Origin: Paramacrobiotus metropolitanus
Taxonomy: Eukaryota > Tardigrada > Eutardigrada > Parachela > Macrobiotidae
Assembly: GCF_019649055.1 (NCBI RefSeq)
Contig: NW_026570241.1
Span: forward strand, 1-64,000
Reading direction: 5' to 3'
DNA: 64,000 nt
Below the pieces are notes generated by a model that saw only the letters and a list, made by a program, of their open reading frames with translations, was not told where the DNA came from and did no database searches. Shown piece after piece: positions 23,709-36,000 of the stretch (position 1 is the first letter of the stretch; every line of letters begins with the position of its first letter). The position numbers and the translations under genes are program-made.

Positions 23709-25809
23709 ATGCCTCTACCAAGCGGAGAATCGAAACATCTTACGATTGGTACATCTTCCAAATTTCCAATAGTCTGCGTCATTTGCTGTTTTGAGAGCTG
23801 CTTCGCTGAAGCATACATAGAAGGCAGCTTCGGGTTGACTGGGCAGTTTTGAACTGTTTGTCGCTGGTTCCACTTTGATTCGTCAGTGGCATTTCCCGAA
23901 TAGCAGTATTCATAATTATTTCGTATTATCGTGAACGGGTTATTAATTGTGTGTGATAATCCGTCGTCCATTTCTGCAGGTTCTCCGGAGCCGCAGCTGG
24001 ACGCATCCACGTTGACGGTGTACAGTATGCGATTCTGCCCCTATTCCAGACGGGTCTTGCTGGTTCTGCATAAGAAAAAAATCCCGTACGTGCTGCAGTG
24101 TGTGTAATGATGGATCGAGTAAATTTGACTTGATCGACATCGACGACATGTGAGAAAAACCTTCCTAATCTGAACTGGCGTTGCTGACAGATCTGTTGCA
24201 TGCATGATGCAGGCACAAGATCGTCAACATCAACCTGAAGGCGAAACCCGAGTGGTACTTGGAGCATGTCAACCCGCTGGGAAGGGTGCCCACCCTGTAT
24301 GCACCGGGTCGGAATGATCCGCTCTTTGAGTCGCTGATCGGGGCGGAGTATTTGGATGGACAATATCCGGGCGACGGCGCACTGCTGCCGCGGGATGCAT
24401 ACGAAGCAGCCCAGCAGAGGATCCTCATTGAAGTGATTACGCAGAAGGTAGTTTGCAATTGCGCTGTTTTAATTCTGCAGAAAAGAAGTGACAGAGTATC
24501 GTTAATCTTCTTAGCAAACGAGCCTACTACTTGCTGTACGAAACATAAATTATTTGCCGTTCGATGCATTTGTGGAAACTGGTTGCAGATTAATACTGTA
24601 GTAAGAAAAAATATAATAGCGAAAAATCAAGCAAGCAATCTGCAACTGTATTACAGTTTTTGAAATTATAAAAGAGATAATTGTGAATTGTTGCATTTCA
24701 TTACCGAATCTTCGGCTTTTACAGTACTCGTACTCGTCTCTTATGTTTACTGATTTACATATTTACTATTCAGTAGTATTTCCAGAGACGCTTCGTCGAC
24801 GACAGTATTTATGCTTTTTTGAATACAGTACTGTATTGTATTGCCGTGCCATCCCTTATGTATTGTATTATATGAAAAACGGTTACACTTTTGGCTGTAT
24901 TTTGTGACTGGTTTGAATGTAAGTGATTGTAGATGTATAATAATGTGCGCTGTAGCAATCTTTGCTTGAGCACTTTTTCTGTCGTTTGCGTCGTTGACCG
25001 TATTCGTAATTAAAGTACTCGTACAATACATCTTACGAAGTATGGACGTAACTGATTTTGTATTATTTTGAAGGTGATAAACCATTTGAACGTTTTGGGA
25101 GTGACGGGAGATACCAGCAGAATGGGCGAACTGTCGAGCGGCTTATCCGATGTGGAGAAACTGCTGACGAGTGATTATTTCGCAGGTAAATTGCAGATTG
25201 GTATACTCGTATAGATATGTATCTGTACAGCTTTTTGTCAGTATGCATTATGTACATAATTAGTCTTCCTGTATTTCTTGTTGCGCCATTATCGCTCATA
25301 CTTTACAGAGATTTTATATCGCATTCATAATTAAGTTCACTATTTGCGATAAGGAAATCATTCACTGCATTCCAGAAAAATATTTAGTTACACCATTTAA
25401 TCATTCTTAATTGAATTTACCGGTAATCATTTGTAATCATGTCCGAGTATCTGTACTTTCCATTTCTGCATTATAGTATTGTCGTTATACCAGCCGTCAG
25501 CAGTTGGTTCTGCATTTTGCATGCCATTAAGCGCTAATAATTCTTTTTAATTATTTTATTGCAGGAAGCAGATTAGGATTTGTGGACTTGATGATATGGC
25601 CGTTCTTCGAGCGTCTACCGTTTATCAGTGATATGCGACAAGCGGGCGTGAATCTGGAGAAGGATCATCCCAAGTTGTTCGCCTGGACGCAGCGGATGCT
25701 GTCCGACGTGACAATTCAAGAAGCATCTTTTCCACCAGATATTATGACTAGATTTACTAAGAGCGCCTACATTGACCAAAAACCTGATTATGACATTGGC
25801 TTGCAGTAG
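23709..25809 (+). CDS. Omega-class glutathione S-transferase, copy 2
   Basis: Intact, 245 residues. Exons are 23709-23748, 23980-24085, 24213-24447, 25074-25185 and 25565-25809, all with GT-AG introns and the same phases as its relatives. The first exon, MPLPSGESKHLTIG, is only 40 bp and was found by analogy with the other copies. Cys33 sits in YSMRFCPYSRR, the omega active site; the usual A after CPY is S here. VNPLGRVPTLYAPG supplies the cis-Pro loop and FESLIGAEYLD the glutathione carboxylate site. Omega GSTs are cytosolic thioltransferases and dehydroascorbate reductases that act in redox and xenobiotic defence. The gene is divergent from copy 1, shares its intron layout, and is the most distant of the three plus-strand copies. 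Confidence 0.88.
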
Positions 25810-26532
25810 CCTGTACACCACTAATTGGATAGTGAACTCGTTAGATGTGTATTGTGTGATAAAATTGATTTGCAATTTTACATGCTTTTTCGTTTCTTAA
25901 AGTTTATAAAACGAGTTAGAATAAAATTTATTGTCGGTTTTGGACGTTTTCTAAAGAATTTCGTTTTGTATACGGTAACTGTACAATACACAGTGTACTG
26001 TGCAGTGCCAAATTTTAGGTACAAGTGGACTTTTGTATTACGTATTAATTTGTACCGGTGACTGTGTGCAAAGTTGCAAACTGCAGTTTTATAATAATAT
26101 TAGATTTCGAAGGCGACGACATTGTCTTTCCGACTGCATATAAAAAAAAATTGTCAGAAATCCTGAAGTTTGACAAAGTATCGAAGAAAGTATGAGTAAA
26201 TTGTTTTATGTATTGTAATGATATGTGTTAACCATAAGACTGCTGAATCATTTTATGTTGGAAAATCATTAACGGTAAGAGAAGGTGAGAATAAAAATTG
26301 ATATTTTCGTCCGTACGTGTTTCACCGACTTCTGCAAAAGTGCCAAGTCACCACCGTCGCTGTAGGAAGCAGCATAGCGCTGACGTCACGCAATGCAGTA
26401 CGCTGTTTGTTTGAATAAAATTTGAGAGTATGCAAGATTGTGCAAACCTGAGCAAACTTGGATTCTCGTTTATTTGCATTATCATCAGCTGTTGCACCGA
26501 CAGATTGCTTAAGATTCTCTGATTACTTTCTT
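25810..26532. other. Intergenic between GST copies 2 and 3
   Basis: 3' flank of copy 2, with no additional gene supported. AT-rich, with short frames only. Confidence 0.45.
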
Positions 26533-26792
26533 TTGGTACGAGTACTGCCGCTGAACGTATTCTGTACCTCGTGAAATATCGGTGATAAAGTGATTTGCGA
26601 GTGATATCAGCCAGCTGCAAGGGCCAAACGAGTGCGCATTACGCAGTTTTCCAGGCATACAGCAGCAAACGCACAGCGGAAAACCGTATTCGGGATAAAA
26701 TCATCCAAGGGTTCTCTGCATTCATATTCTGCCATTTATCCGGTAGATTGCGGTGGTTTCGTCTTATTCTTGGGACATAGAACGCAGATAAA
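26533..26792 (+). repeat. Duplicated 5' flank of GST copy 3
   Basis: Resembles 30369-30622 upstream of copy 4: GAGTACTGCCG / GAGTATTGCCG, TATCGGTGATAAAGTG / ATCGGTGATGATAAAGTG, and GATATCAGCCAG / GATATCCGCCAG. The similarity shows the duplication that made copies 3 and 4 included the proximal promoter and 5' UTR. Confidence 0.6.
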
Positions 26793-28905
26793 ATGCCCGA
26801 CGCCAAAGGAGAATCCAAATGCTTTTCGGCTGGTAAGATTGTGTGGGGATCTTGAAAGAGCATGTTTCGCTTTCGTCGTCTTGTGGCGAGCTGTGTTTCT
26901 TGATTTACGCATGCCGCCATGCGCAAAAGTTTTTCTGCATCTGTTCTGTGACAACATATCTGCCTATACATTTGTTTTTCAGGTTCACAACAGCCCAAGC
27001 TGGATGAGAAGCGCATGGCCGTGTTCAGCATGCGCTTGTGTCCGTACGCCGAACGCGTTCGTTTGATTCTCAACAAGAAGAACATACCGTAAGTCATAAG
27101 TGATAAATCGGAATAGCAGAATATTCGTACGGTACCTTAGCCAAAATGACAAAACTTCGCCGTGGCTTGATGAACGATGGTCCGTTTAGTTTATTCCGCG
27201 ATATTCCCGAATGCAACATGTCTTTCGCAGATCAAGCAGACGCTAATGAAAATGCTTGATGGAAAAAGTACTATATAAATATTCGAAAATTTTGATAATT
27301 AGTTTCTATGAAGAATTATAGTAAAATGTAAATTCTCGTACAAATAACAAGTTAAACGTTTCGTTCCCTAATTTTTTATGAATTTATTATAAACGATTGA
27401 TGCGATACATTAGCGGGAGTGATTAGCCGATTGTGAGAGGGTTTGTTAGTTTGTAAAAGTGATTTTCTCAAGTAAAAGTGAAGGTAAAGGTTATGAAAAT
27501 CATTTTTAATTGATCAGAGAAAACTTTGGATGAAAAAATGACTGAATATGATAATTGATAAATACTGATGCCTAATTCTGATGAATTGCATTTTCCTGAT
27601 TTGTGATTAAATCACAATTAAAGTTTAATCAATTAATATCATACCTAAAAAATGTTTTGTATAATTGGATATTCACTTCAGTCGCGTGGGAAGATTAATT
27701 TCAGGTTTTTTTTAAGATGGGGTACATACTAATTTTCTTGTACACCACTACTCCGTAAACCAAAATTAATTATGTTTTGCATATGAAGCGTGACAAAGAG
27801 TGTGAGCTCTTTTGTGGTCTCCATTTCCGGAAACACCGAGAAGTCTTAACCAGAGGGTGGTGCTAACTTTGCAGGCACGACATCATTAACATCAACCTGA
27901 AATCCAAACCCGACTGGTTCCTGCAGCGCAATCCCTTGGGCAAAGTGCCGGCCATCGAGGAACCGGGCAAACCGGCGTTGTTTGAGTCACTGATTGTTGC
28001 AGAGTATCTGGATGATAAATATCCCGAGAATCGAATTATGCCCACCGATCCGTTTGAGCGCGCCCAGCAGAAAGTCCTCATCGAAGTCATTGCCCAAAAG
28101 GTACCGTTAAACGTTGATCGTAATGACGCTAGTTGTGTGTAAACTTTGCATGGGACGACGCGATCATGCTGGTGATGCTGTGCATGGTATATCCGTTTGG
28201 AATTGTGTGGAAAATTCAGTTTGTTGTTACAGCTTACAACCGCGTTTTACGGCGTGGTTTTGAAAGGTGGACCGGAAGCCAGTGAAAATCTGTACAAGGG
28301 ATTGGCTGAGGTGGAGAAGATGCTGAAGGGAAAGTTTTTTGCTGGTGTGTAAGAAATTTCTGATTAAGCAAAAATTTGATTGAATTTTTTATACTTTTAT
28401 AATTTTGTTTTCGGCATGTATATGCAGTTGCAAAATACGGTGTAATGGTATGTTAGATCACCAGTTTCCACTGCACTACGATATGTGTTGATGATTTTAG
28501 GCAGATACAGGACACCATTTTACAGTTAGCCTGAGTTAGGCCGATTTAATATGTCAGCTTTAAAACAAACTTATTTTATGTGCCCAAAATGCATTGATAG
28601 CTCTGTTTTGTTTTCCAAATGTTTGTTTGTATACATTTGGTTTAGAAATATGAAAAATGATTTTAGGAGATAAAATGGGCTTTGTGGATTTGATGGTGTG
28701 GCCGTGGTTTGAGCGTCTGCCGGCGTTGAAAGAGATGAAAGAACTGGACATTACCAAAGAACGTTTTCCAAAATTAGCCGCCTGGGCGGAGGCCATGTTG
28801 AGCGACCCGGTCGTGAAGGAGATCACTTATCCTAAGGAGACATTCCAGGAATTCTTGAAGGGTGCTATGGATAACGGCAATTACGATTGCGATGCCGGGT
28901 TGTAA
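26793..28905 (+). CDS. Omega-class glutathione S-transferase, copy 3
   Basis: Intact, 240 residues. Exons are 26793-26832, 26983-27088, 27875-28100, 28233-28344 and 28667-28905. Starts MPDAKGESKCFSAG. The active-site Cys33 is in FSMRLCPYAER. The cis-Pro loop is NPLGKVPAIEEPG and the helix-3 motif FESLIVAEYLD. The C-terminal domain contains GDKMGFVDLMVWPWFERLP, the conserved omega signature around the hydrophobic substrate pocket. Exon 3 is 9 bp shorter than in copies 1 and 2, a deletion shared with copy 4, so 3 and 4 are sisters. Predicted to be a soluble cytosolic glutathione-dependent thioltransferase. A decayed GPCR copy lies immediately downstream. Confidence 0.9.
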
Positions 28906-29384
28906 ACACAAAAGACTATTTTTTACCACTGATTAACTTTTCCTGGTGTTAAATTTTCTATGATTTTTATTGACGATTTTATATTTATTTTAGAAACTAC
29001 ACATGCTGGATGCATTTTATGAGTCGGTTTGGCAGGTTTTCTCTGTTTTAGATTCCTTTTTAAATTTGTTCCTTTTGTTTACTGAATTTGGTTATAATTG
29101 GTAATGGGAAAGGTTTTCAGTAAAAACTGCGTGTGCATTGGGAGTTGGTAGTTGAAACACATCATCACACTTACGAGTTAAGAAACGAAGCCAACATTCA
29201 AGCGTGCTTGATACTTGAATCCAATTTAACTCAGAAAATCCACAAATATTTGTGAATAACGACTATTTGTGACTCGTAAGTTATGATGAAACATGGAACA
29301 TTTGCCGGAAATTTCATTTACGCTGCCTCCGAACTGGTAGATCTAGTCAGTACACAGTAGTAGTACATTGTTAATTAGTTTTGA

Positions 29385-30285
29385 TTCGCAGTTGACTGGC
29401 AGTTGAGCAACTTTGTTAACCGTTGCACGGTACTGTGGAAGCTCCCACACCCTCGGTATGCAATATTTTGTTCAGAGTCAGCCTTCAGAGGTATTCACGG
29501 CTCACAAGTCAGAGGTTGCCCCCAGTTGTATGCATTATGCCGGTACGTAAAAATCTGTTCAGGATTCAGAAATGTTCATCGCTCAGTTGTGTTCAAACTC
29601 GGAGGTTCCACTGTAACTAGAATTATTAAATGATCATGATCCGCTGTAGCAGCAAGTGCCAGATTGCCAGTAACCATCCCAAAAATATCAGCACAATGGC
29701 CGTTCAAAGCCTGATCAATTAACGCTCGCGACTGTCGCGTTCCGCGGAGATTTGAGAAGAATGAATTTTTTGGGCGGACCATGATCTGTTTTTTTTTCAA
29801 ACTGTCCTGATCTTCTGCACTTCCACATCACCAGCGGGAACGCCGCCACGGTAACTGTGAAACAAATCCCACTCATTATTTTGGTGAAACAAACGCAGCT
29901 GTCTTGTAAAAATCCTCAAACGGTTTTGATGTACATAGCACTGACTAAGTAATTCTGGTCGGCCGATGAGAGATGACAACGTCCACTATGGAGTGCCGCT
30001 AGCCAAACTCCCACCTTGACCAGTCAGGCGAAGCGGAAGTTACGAACGTTGGGAAAGATTATTTGTTTCCAAGATTACAAAAGGTCACCGGCATCCATCG
30101 GCAAATTTGTTAGATTGTGTTGCATTGTATTGTATACCATGTACATATGACGTGCTGACCAGACTTTTGAGTACCCGGCATGGTTTTTTCTGCTGATAAA
30201 CTAAATTACTACCTTAAACCAACAAGCAGAGCGTACACGTGGTAGTCCAACCCGACATACCGGTAACTGTTGTTTGATAAACGAT
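29385..30285 (-). pseudogene. Decayed rhodopsin-like GPCR, relative of the 39.1-kb gene
   Basis: Nucleotide similarity to the minus-strand receptor at 39117-40072 is obvious although no frame survives. Shared words include GGCGAAGCGGAAGTTA, CAGAGCGTACACGT, AAGGTCACCGGCATCCA and CTCGCGACTGYCG, in the same order over about 0.85 kb. In the region matching the receptor's fifth helix the best frame has two adjacent stops (TAATGA, near 29874). A stretch of about 195 bp with no counterpart (29435-29630) interrupts the match. The relic sits between GST copies 3 and 4, so it was either inserted with or trapped by the GST duplication. Confidence 0.75.
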
Positions 30286-30368
30286 GATCCATTAATTATC
30301 GACAGTTGTGCGGCGCGGACGGAATACTATGTACTTATTATAAAATGTACCCATTAATTAAGTAATCG

Positions 30369-30622
30369 CCTTTGGTGCGAGTATTGCCGTTCTAAACTTG
30401 CTGTACCTTTGTGCTCCATCGGTGATGATAAAGTGGTTAATTTTTCAAATGATATCCGCCAGTGGCAAGGTCAGACTGCGCGCTCATTAATTACGCATTT
30501 TTTCAGACAATCGACAGCCGCAGCCAGCACAGCAGCTAAAATCAGCCAAGTTTATTCTGAATTTTGCTCGGCAGCTTACGGTAATTGTACTTTCTTCTTG
30601 TTACATTGGAAACGTAGGTAAA
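30369..30622 (+). repeat. Duplicated 5' flank of GST copy 4
   Basis: Counterpart of 26533-26792. It diverges mainly by short indels and ends at the copy 4 start codon. Confidence 0.55.
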
Positions 30623-32470
30623 ATGCCGGACGCGAAAGGAGAATCTAAATGCTTTTCTGCTGGTAAGATTTTGTGGATTCTGTGGGCAGTCTTTTTTTTT
30701 AGATTTTTTATGCGCGCTAAAAACTTTAGCTTTCTATTTGCGCTTTGGAACCATCTATCCACAAATAATCAAGTTTGATCTGCAGGTTCACAGCAACCCA
30801 ACCTGGATGAGAAGCGCTTAACTGCGTTTAGCATGCGCTTGTGTCCATACGCTGAACGGGTTCGTTTGATCCTCAACAAGAAGAATATACCGTAAGTGAT
30901 AAATCGGGACATATGTATGTACGTAGGGTCCGTGATAAACAATGATATGCGGATTTCTGACTGCTTACTTCACTTACTGTTTACGATTGCAGAATGTTAA
31001 TCATGCTAATGAAAATAAATATCAATCAAAGAGGAAAAGTCATTAAATTTATTTTAAAAGTTGGCATGCGTGTCTGAAATTTGTTCCGCGAAATTTGTAA
31101 TTCCAGTAGGTCAAATTATCTATCCCCGTGTGAAATAAAATTTGTGTTTCCTAAGAGAATAATTCTTTTGTATTACTGAGCGCAAAATATACATACAGCA
31201 AATAATTGATGAACCCTTTCTTCTGATTTGTGCTTATGTACCATTAGGAAATGTTTCCCACGATAACATACGTACATACTTTCAGACTTCAGTATTGAGT
31301 TTATTTGTTTTTGATATGCGCATAAAGCGCCTTAAAGTCTTACTGATATGCGCTGCCATTGGGTCGAGCAATTGTGCAAAACAAAAAAGTTTCACCCAGC
31401 TAATAAGGTAGTTAACTTTGCAGGCACGATATCGTCAACATCGACCTGAAATCCAAACCCGACTGGTTCCTGCAACACAATCCCTTAGCCAAAGTGCCGG
31501 CCATCAAAGAACCGGGTAAACCGGCACTGTTTGAATCGCTCATTTGTGCAGAGTATCTGGATGAAAAATATCCCGAGGCCAGAATTCTGCCTACTGATCC
31601 TTTTGAGCGCGCCCAGCAGAAAGTCCTCATCGAAATCATTGCCCAAAAGGTGCCGTTAAATATAGAGCATACGTTGACCTTCATCATATTTACGTAGGGC
31701 CTCCGTGCCGATTCTCGGGTGATTTTTGTATAGAGCACATCCGTTTGAGATTTGTTACGAAGGAATCCTTTGGATTCTTATTACAGGTTATCCAACCGTT
31801 TTACGCAGTGTTGAAAGGCGGGCCGGAATCCAAGGAAACCTTGTACAATGGATTGGCTGATGTGGAGAAAATGGTTAAGGGAAAGTTTTTTGCTGGTGAT
31901 TAGAGAACATTTTTTGAATTCTTCGACGTATCAACATTTAACTATTTACTCGAGAATGAAATTTAACGAGTGATGGTTCTCGTGACACGACGTATAGTAC
32001 AGATGTACAATACTTCCGTATAATACAAATGTACAGACTGTAGAGTAGGTACTGTACTTGTGCTATAATTTAACTGGCCTGCGAATGTGCGATATGTAAA
32101 TGGCCTTGTGCAGATAAAGCGCAGAATATCTCGTGAGTTTTATTTAATTTACGCAGTACTTCTGTTGAATTTGTGATTTTTGATTATTACTTAAGATTTA
32201 CTGTACATATGTACTTTTTAAATGATTGCAGGAGATAAAATGGGCTTTGTGGATTTGATGGTGTGGCCGTGGTTTGAGCGTTTGCCGGCGTTGAGCGATA
32301 TGAAAGAACTGGACATCACCAAAGAACGCTATCCGAAAGTAGCCGCTTGGGCACAGGCCATGTTAAGCGACCCGGTCGCGCAGGAGATCACTTATCCTAA
32401 GGAGACATTCCAGGAATTCCTCAAAGGTTTAATGAATAACGGCAATGTGAATTGCGATGTCGGACTATAG
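30623..32470 (+). CDS. Omega-class glutathione S-transferase, copy 4
   Basis: Intact, 239 residues. Exons are 30623-30662, 30786-30891, 31424-31649, 31787-31895 and 32232-32470. Near-identical to copy 3 over the first exon (MPDAKGESKCFSAG) and the last (GDKMGFVDLMVWPWFERLP). Cys33 is in FSMRLCPYAER. Exon 4 is one codon shorter than in copy 3 (VIQPFYAVLKGG). The loop NPLAKVPAIKEPG has Ala in place of the usual Gly before the lysine. Same predicted role as copy 3. The Helitron begins about 160 bp after its stop codon. Confidence 0.9.
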
Positions 32471-33021
32471 AAAGTCTATGCAACCTTTTCTCACTTAACA
32501 ATCTGTTCCCGGTTTCCAAAATTTGTTCTGCTTTTCTGATGTTGGGCTGCATCAATGAAACTAGTACTGTACCTCACAAGGCTCATATAATTACTTACTA
32601 GTATAAAGGTCGTAACCGCCCTTAGTGCAAGCGAGCGAGCGTGTAAATTTTTCTCTTATAAAACCCATAATATGGAAGCGTTAGTCCGTTGCATACCGCT
32701 ATTGACAAAATTCTGACTTAACCATGCAAAGGCCAACTGAAACTTTATTCAGATTATGTAGGAACACTATATTTAAACGGTAAATACTGTACGTGGAATT
32801 ATCCAAATCCGCCTATTTGCATACAACATACTCAGTAAAACAACAAAGGAGACTCAGATTTTTTATTAGATTTAAAACAAACAGGCATGATTGTCCTACA
32901 CAAATTCACCGAAAGGGAAGAAAATAATTCACGAAAACTGAAAAGTACTAAGTTGAAGCGATAGTGCCTATTACATCAGCGGAAATATATCTCAACCGGA
33001 AATTCAACATCAGATACAGAG

Positions 33022-36000
33022 GTGCCTAAATCGATGAGGCAAGTCAACCTAAAGAAAAATCCAATTATTGTTGCCTGGTTTTTCCAAGAAAGACTAAAGC
33101 TCTTTTTCGACAAAATTTTGAAGCCACTTTTCAAAGTAAAAGATTTTTGGGGTCGATATGAAGACCAACATAGAGGGTCTTTGCATTTTCATGGCTTTCT
33201 TTGGCTGGAGGACGCTCCTTCTGCAAAGTCTATGGACAGCCGATCTGAAGAAGAGCTAAAGCAAGTTGCTACCTACTTTGATAAACTTATAACTGCGGTA
33301 AACGACATGAATAGGGTGAGCAAGGATATGCAGATTCATCCGTGCGCACGACCTTTATTAGAAGTGGACAACTCGATGGAGGATTTGTACACAATGCTCA
33401 CTCTTGTACAGAGGCATACACAGCATGGAAGTCATTGTTTCAAAAAAGAAAAATCCGGAAATCTTATTTGTCGCTTTCGTTTCCCAAGGGAGAATCGAGA
33501 TGCGGCCGTTGTTATCCGGGACGATAAAGGTTATTGGCAGTTTGAACCAGAGCGGAACGACACACTGATGACTCCCTATAATCCAACAGTTTCACAAAAC
33601 TGGAGAGCTAACACTGATGTCACCGCAATCCTGAGCATGCGTTTGCTTATGTCATACCTGACGAAGTACGTGACCAAGGCGGCAAAAAGATCGGAAAGCT
33701 TCGCCGAGATGCTTGCAAAATTTGTATCCCGTGCAGATGAGCAAGATCCTGCTAGGAAGCCGCTACAGCAGCTGCTAATGGCGACTTTCGGAGAACGCGA
33801 TGTTTCAGCCCAGGAAGTAGCAGTTCTCGTTATGGGTTGGCGATTAGTGGAATCCAGCAGAACCTTTATCGTTATAAACTTGTACGAAGCTCGCCGTAGT
33901 CAGCACTTACGGAAACCGAAACACGCATCCGATGAAACTGTATCCGATCCAAACGTAATATCTCGATACAAAAACCGTCCTGAAGATCTTGAAGCCGTTT
34001 CACTAAAGGTGTTTGCCACTGCATTTCAGTATAACAAAAAGACTAATACATATCAGAAAAGAATTCCTGGAAAGGAATACATCGCGCGCGTCATACCCGT
34101 TTTACCTGTAGACATAAATTCAGAACTGTATTGTCGTCAGTGGCTTCTTTTGAACGTGCCGTTTAGAGCAGAGGGTGACTGTAAATTGTCGCCTGAAGAA
34201 ACATACCAAGAAGCTTTTGCCCGCTTGCGTCCGCAAGGTTTGGCTGGAGAAAACATTGAAACAGACTTGGACAAAGACCCAGAAGATGAATTAGAAAGTT
34301 TGGAATTACCAGAAAATGAGCAACTCAACTGGATGCAAGCAGCAGCTATGGCGCCGACTGAAATGGTTGATCCGAAATCGGCCACCGAGCTAGGCAGGCG
34401 CGAAATCGATCTGGCAGAAGATTGGGGCAAAGCACTACGGGTTTTTCCTCCAGACGTTTGTCCCAAAAATTTCATCGAAGTGGTCAAAGCCGACGGAATA
34501 TCACAGTTCCGACGAGTTGCTATAAGCTACGACACCTTAAGTACAGAACAGAAACAAGTGGCGGATCTTTTTTCCCATCATTTTACAGCCGTTTCTCAAA
34601 AACGAGTTCTACGACCGTTGCGACTGATAGTTAATGGCAATGCAGGTAAATTACGCATTATTATTTAAATTTTACGGCACGTTTGCTTAATCATCATTGC
34701 TGCAGGAACGGGAAAGTCATACATCATAAACTGGATCATGGAAGCGACGCAGAAGATGAATACATCCACAAGTCCAAAGGCAGTTCTCTGTGCACCTTCT
34801 GGAGTTGCAGCTTTTTTAGTAAACGGCCAAACAATTCATTCGAAATTTCATATACCACCTCGAAAGGGAGGAAAACCAATACGTGATCTTTCAGGAGAAA
34901 ATTTACGACAATTTCAAGAAGGTTTCGCAAATACTGATTACATAATTATTGACGAATACGGGATGGTGGGTTGTCGACTGTTCGCCATGCTCGATAAACG
35001 GTGTCGGGAAGCGAAGCCGTTGAAATGCGCAGAGCCATTTGGCGGAATGTCTGTCATTCTCGTTGGTGATCACGGGCAACTGGGTCCTGTCATGGACCTT
35101 CCACTATTTGTGTCAACAAATTACGGCAGTACAAACATGGAAGTTCAGCATGCAATGCGTCTCTACAGAGGCTTCGACCAAGCTGTAATATTGAAAACAC
35201 CCCAGCGGCAGATTGGACAGGACCACACAGCCGAACGATACAGGCAGTGTCTTTTGAATATGCGCGTTGGTCGAACAACAATAGACGACTGGAAACTTCT
35301 TTGCTCTCGGTTCATAGACAACCTTAGTGATGCAGAAAAATCGGAGTTTTTGGACTATCCTCGAATTTATTCGATCAACGATAAGGCTGATGAATACAAT
35401 TTACGCAAACTTTCGGAGTTAAATGTGCCCGTTGCTCGGATAGAAGCGTCACACAAAGGCCCTAACGCAAAAGCAGCTTCATACGATGATGCAGGTGGAC
35501 TGGACCCAGTTATTTCTTTGTCTGTAGGTGCTGTAGTTATGCTAAACTGTAATTTGTGGACGGAAGCAGGTTTAGTCAACGGCGCCACGGGAACTTTTTT
35601 AGCCCTGTTATACGAAACTGATTTTGCGCCGCCATCGATTCCGCTGGCAGTTCTGGTGAAATTTCCTGGATATCGCGGACCAAGCTTTGGTGGTATCGAA
35701 AATTGTGTGCCTGTTCCTCCGGTGGTTCGCAGCTGGGACTCAAGTGACAATAAGCCATGCTCCCGAACACAAATTCCGTTGTCACTGGCGTTTGCGCGAA
35801 CAATACACAAAACCCAAGGTGCGACTTTAGGAACAGTGAACATATTCCTCGGCGAAAAGGAATTCGCTTGCGGATTAAGCTTTGTCGGATCTTCGCGCGT
35901 CAAGCGTTTGACAGACATGGTTTTTGGTGAACCGTTTAATTTTGATCGCTTGCCTCAAATTGCTAAAAGTAAGGCTTTGCAACAACGGGTTGCTGAAGAT

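Noticed and set aside
23043-23794. Plus-strand frames of 178 and 137 codons over the GST copy 1 start
   Set aside because: They overlap the first two exons of GST copy 1 on the opposite strand and the first exon of copy 2. No family match.
35367-35918. 183-codon minus-strand frame inside the Helitron helicase
   Set aside because: Antisense to a strongly recognised PIF1 helicase region. Composition and position mark it as a shadow.
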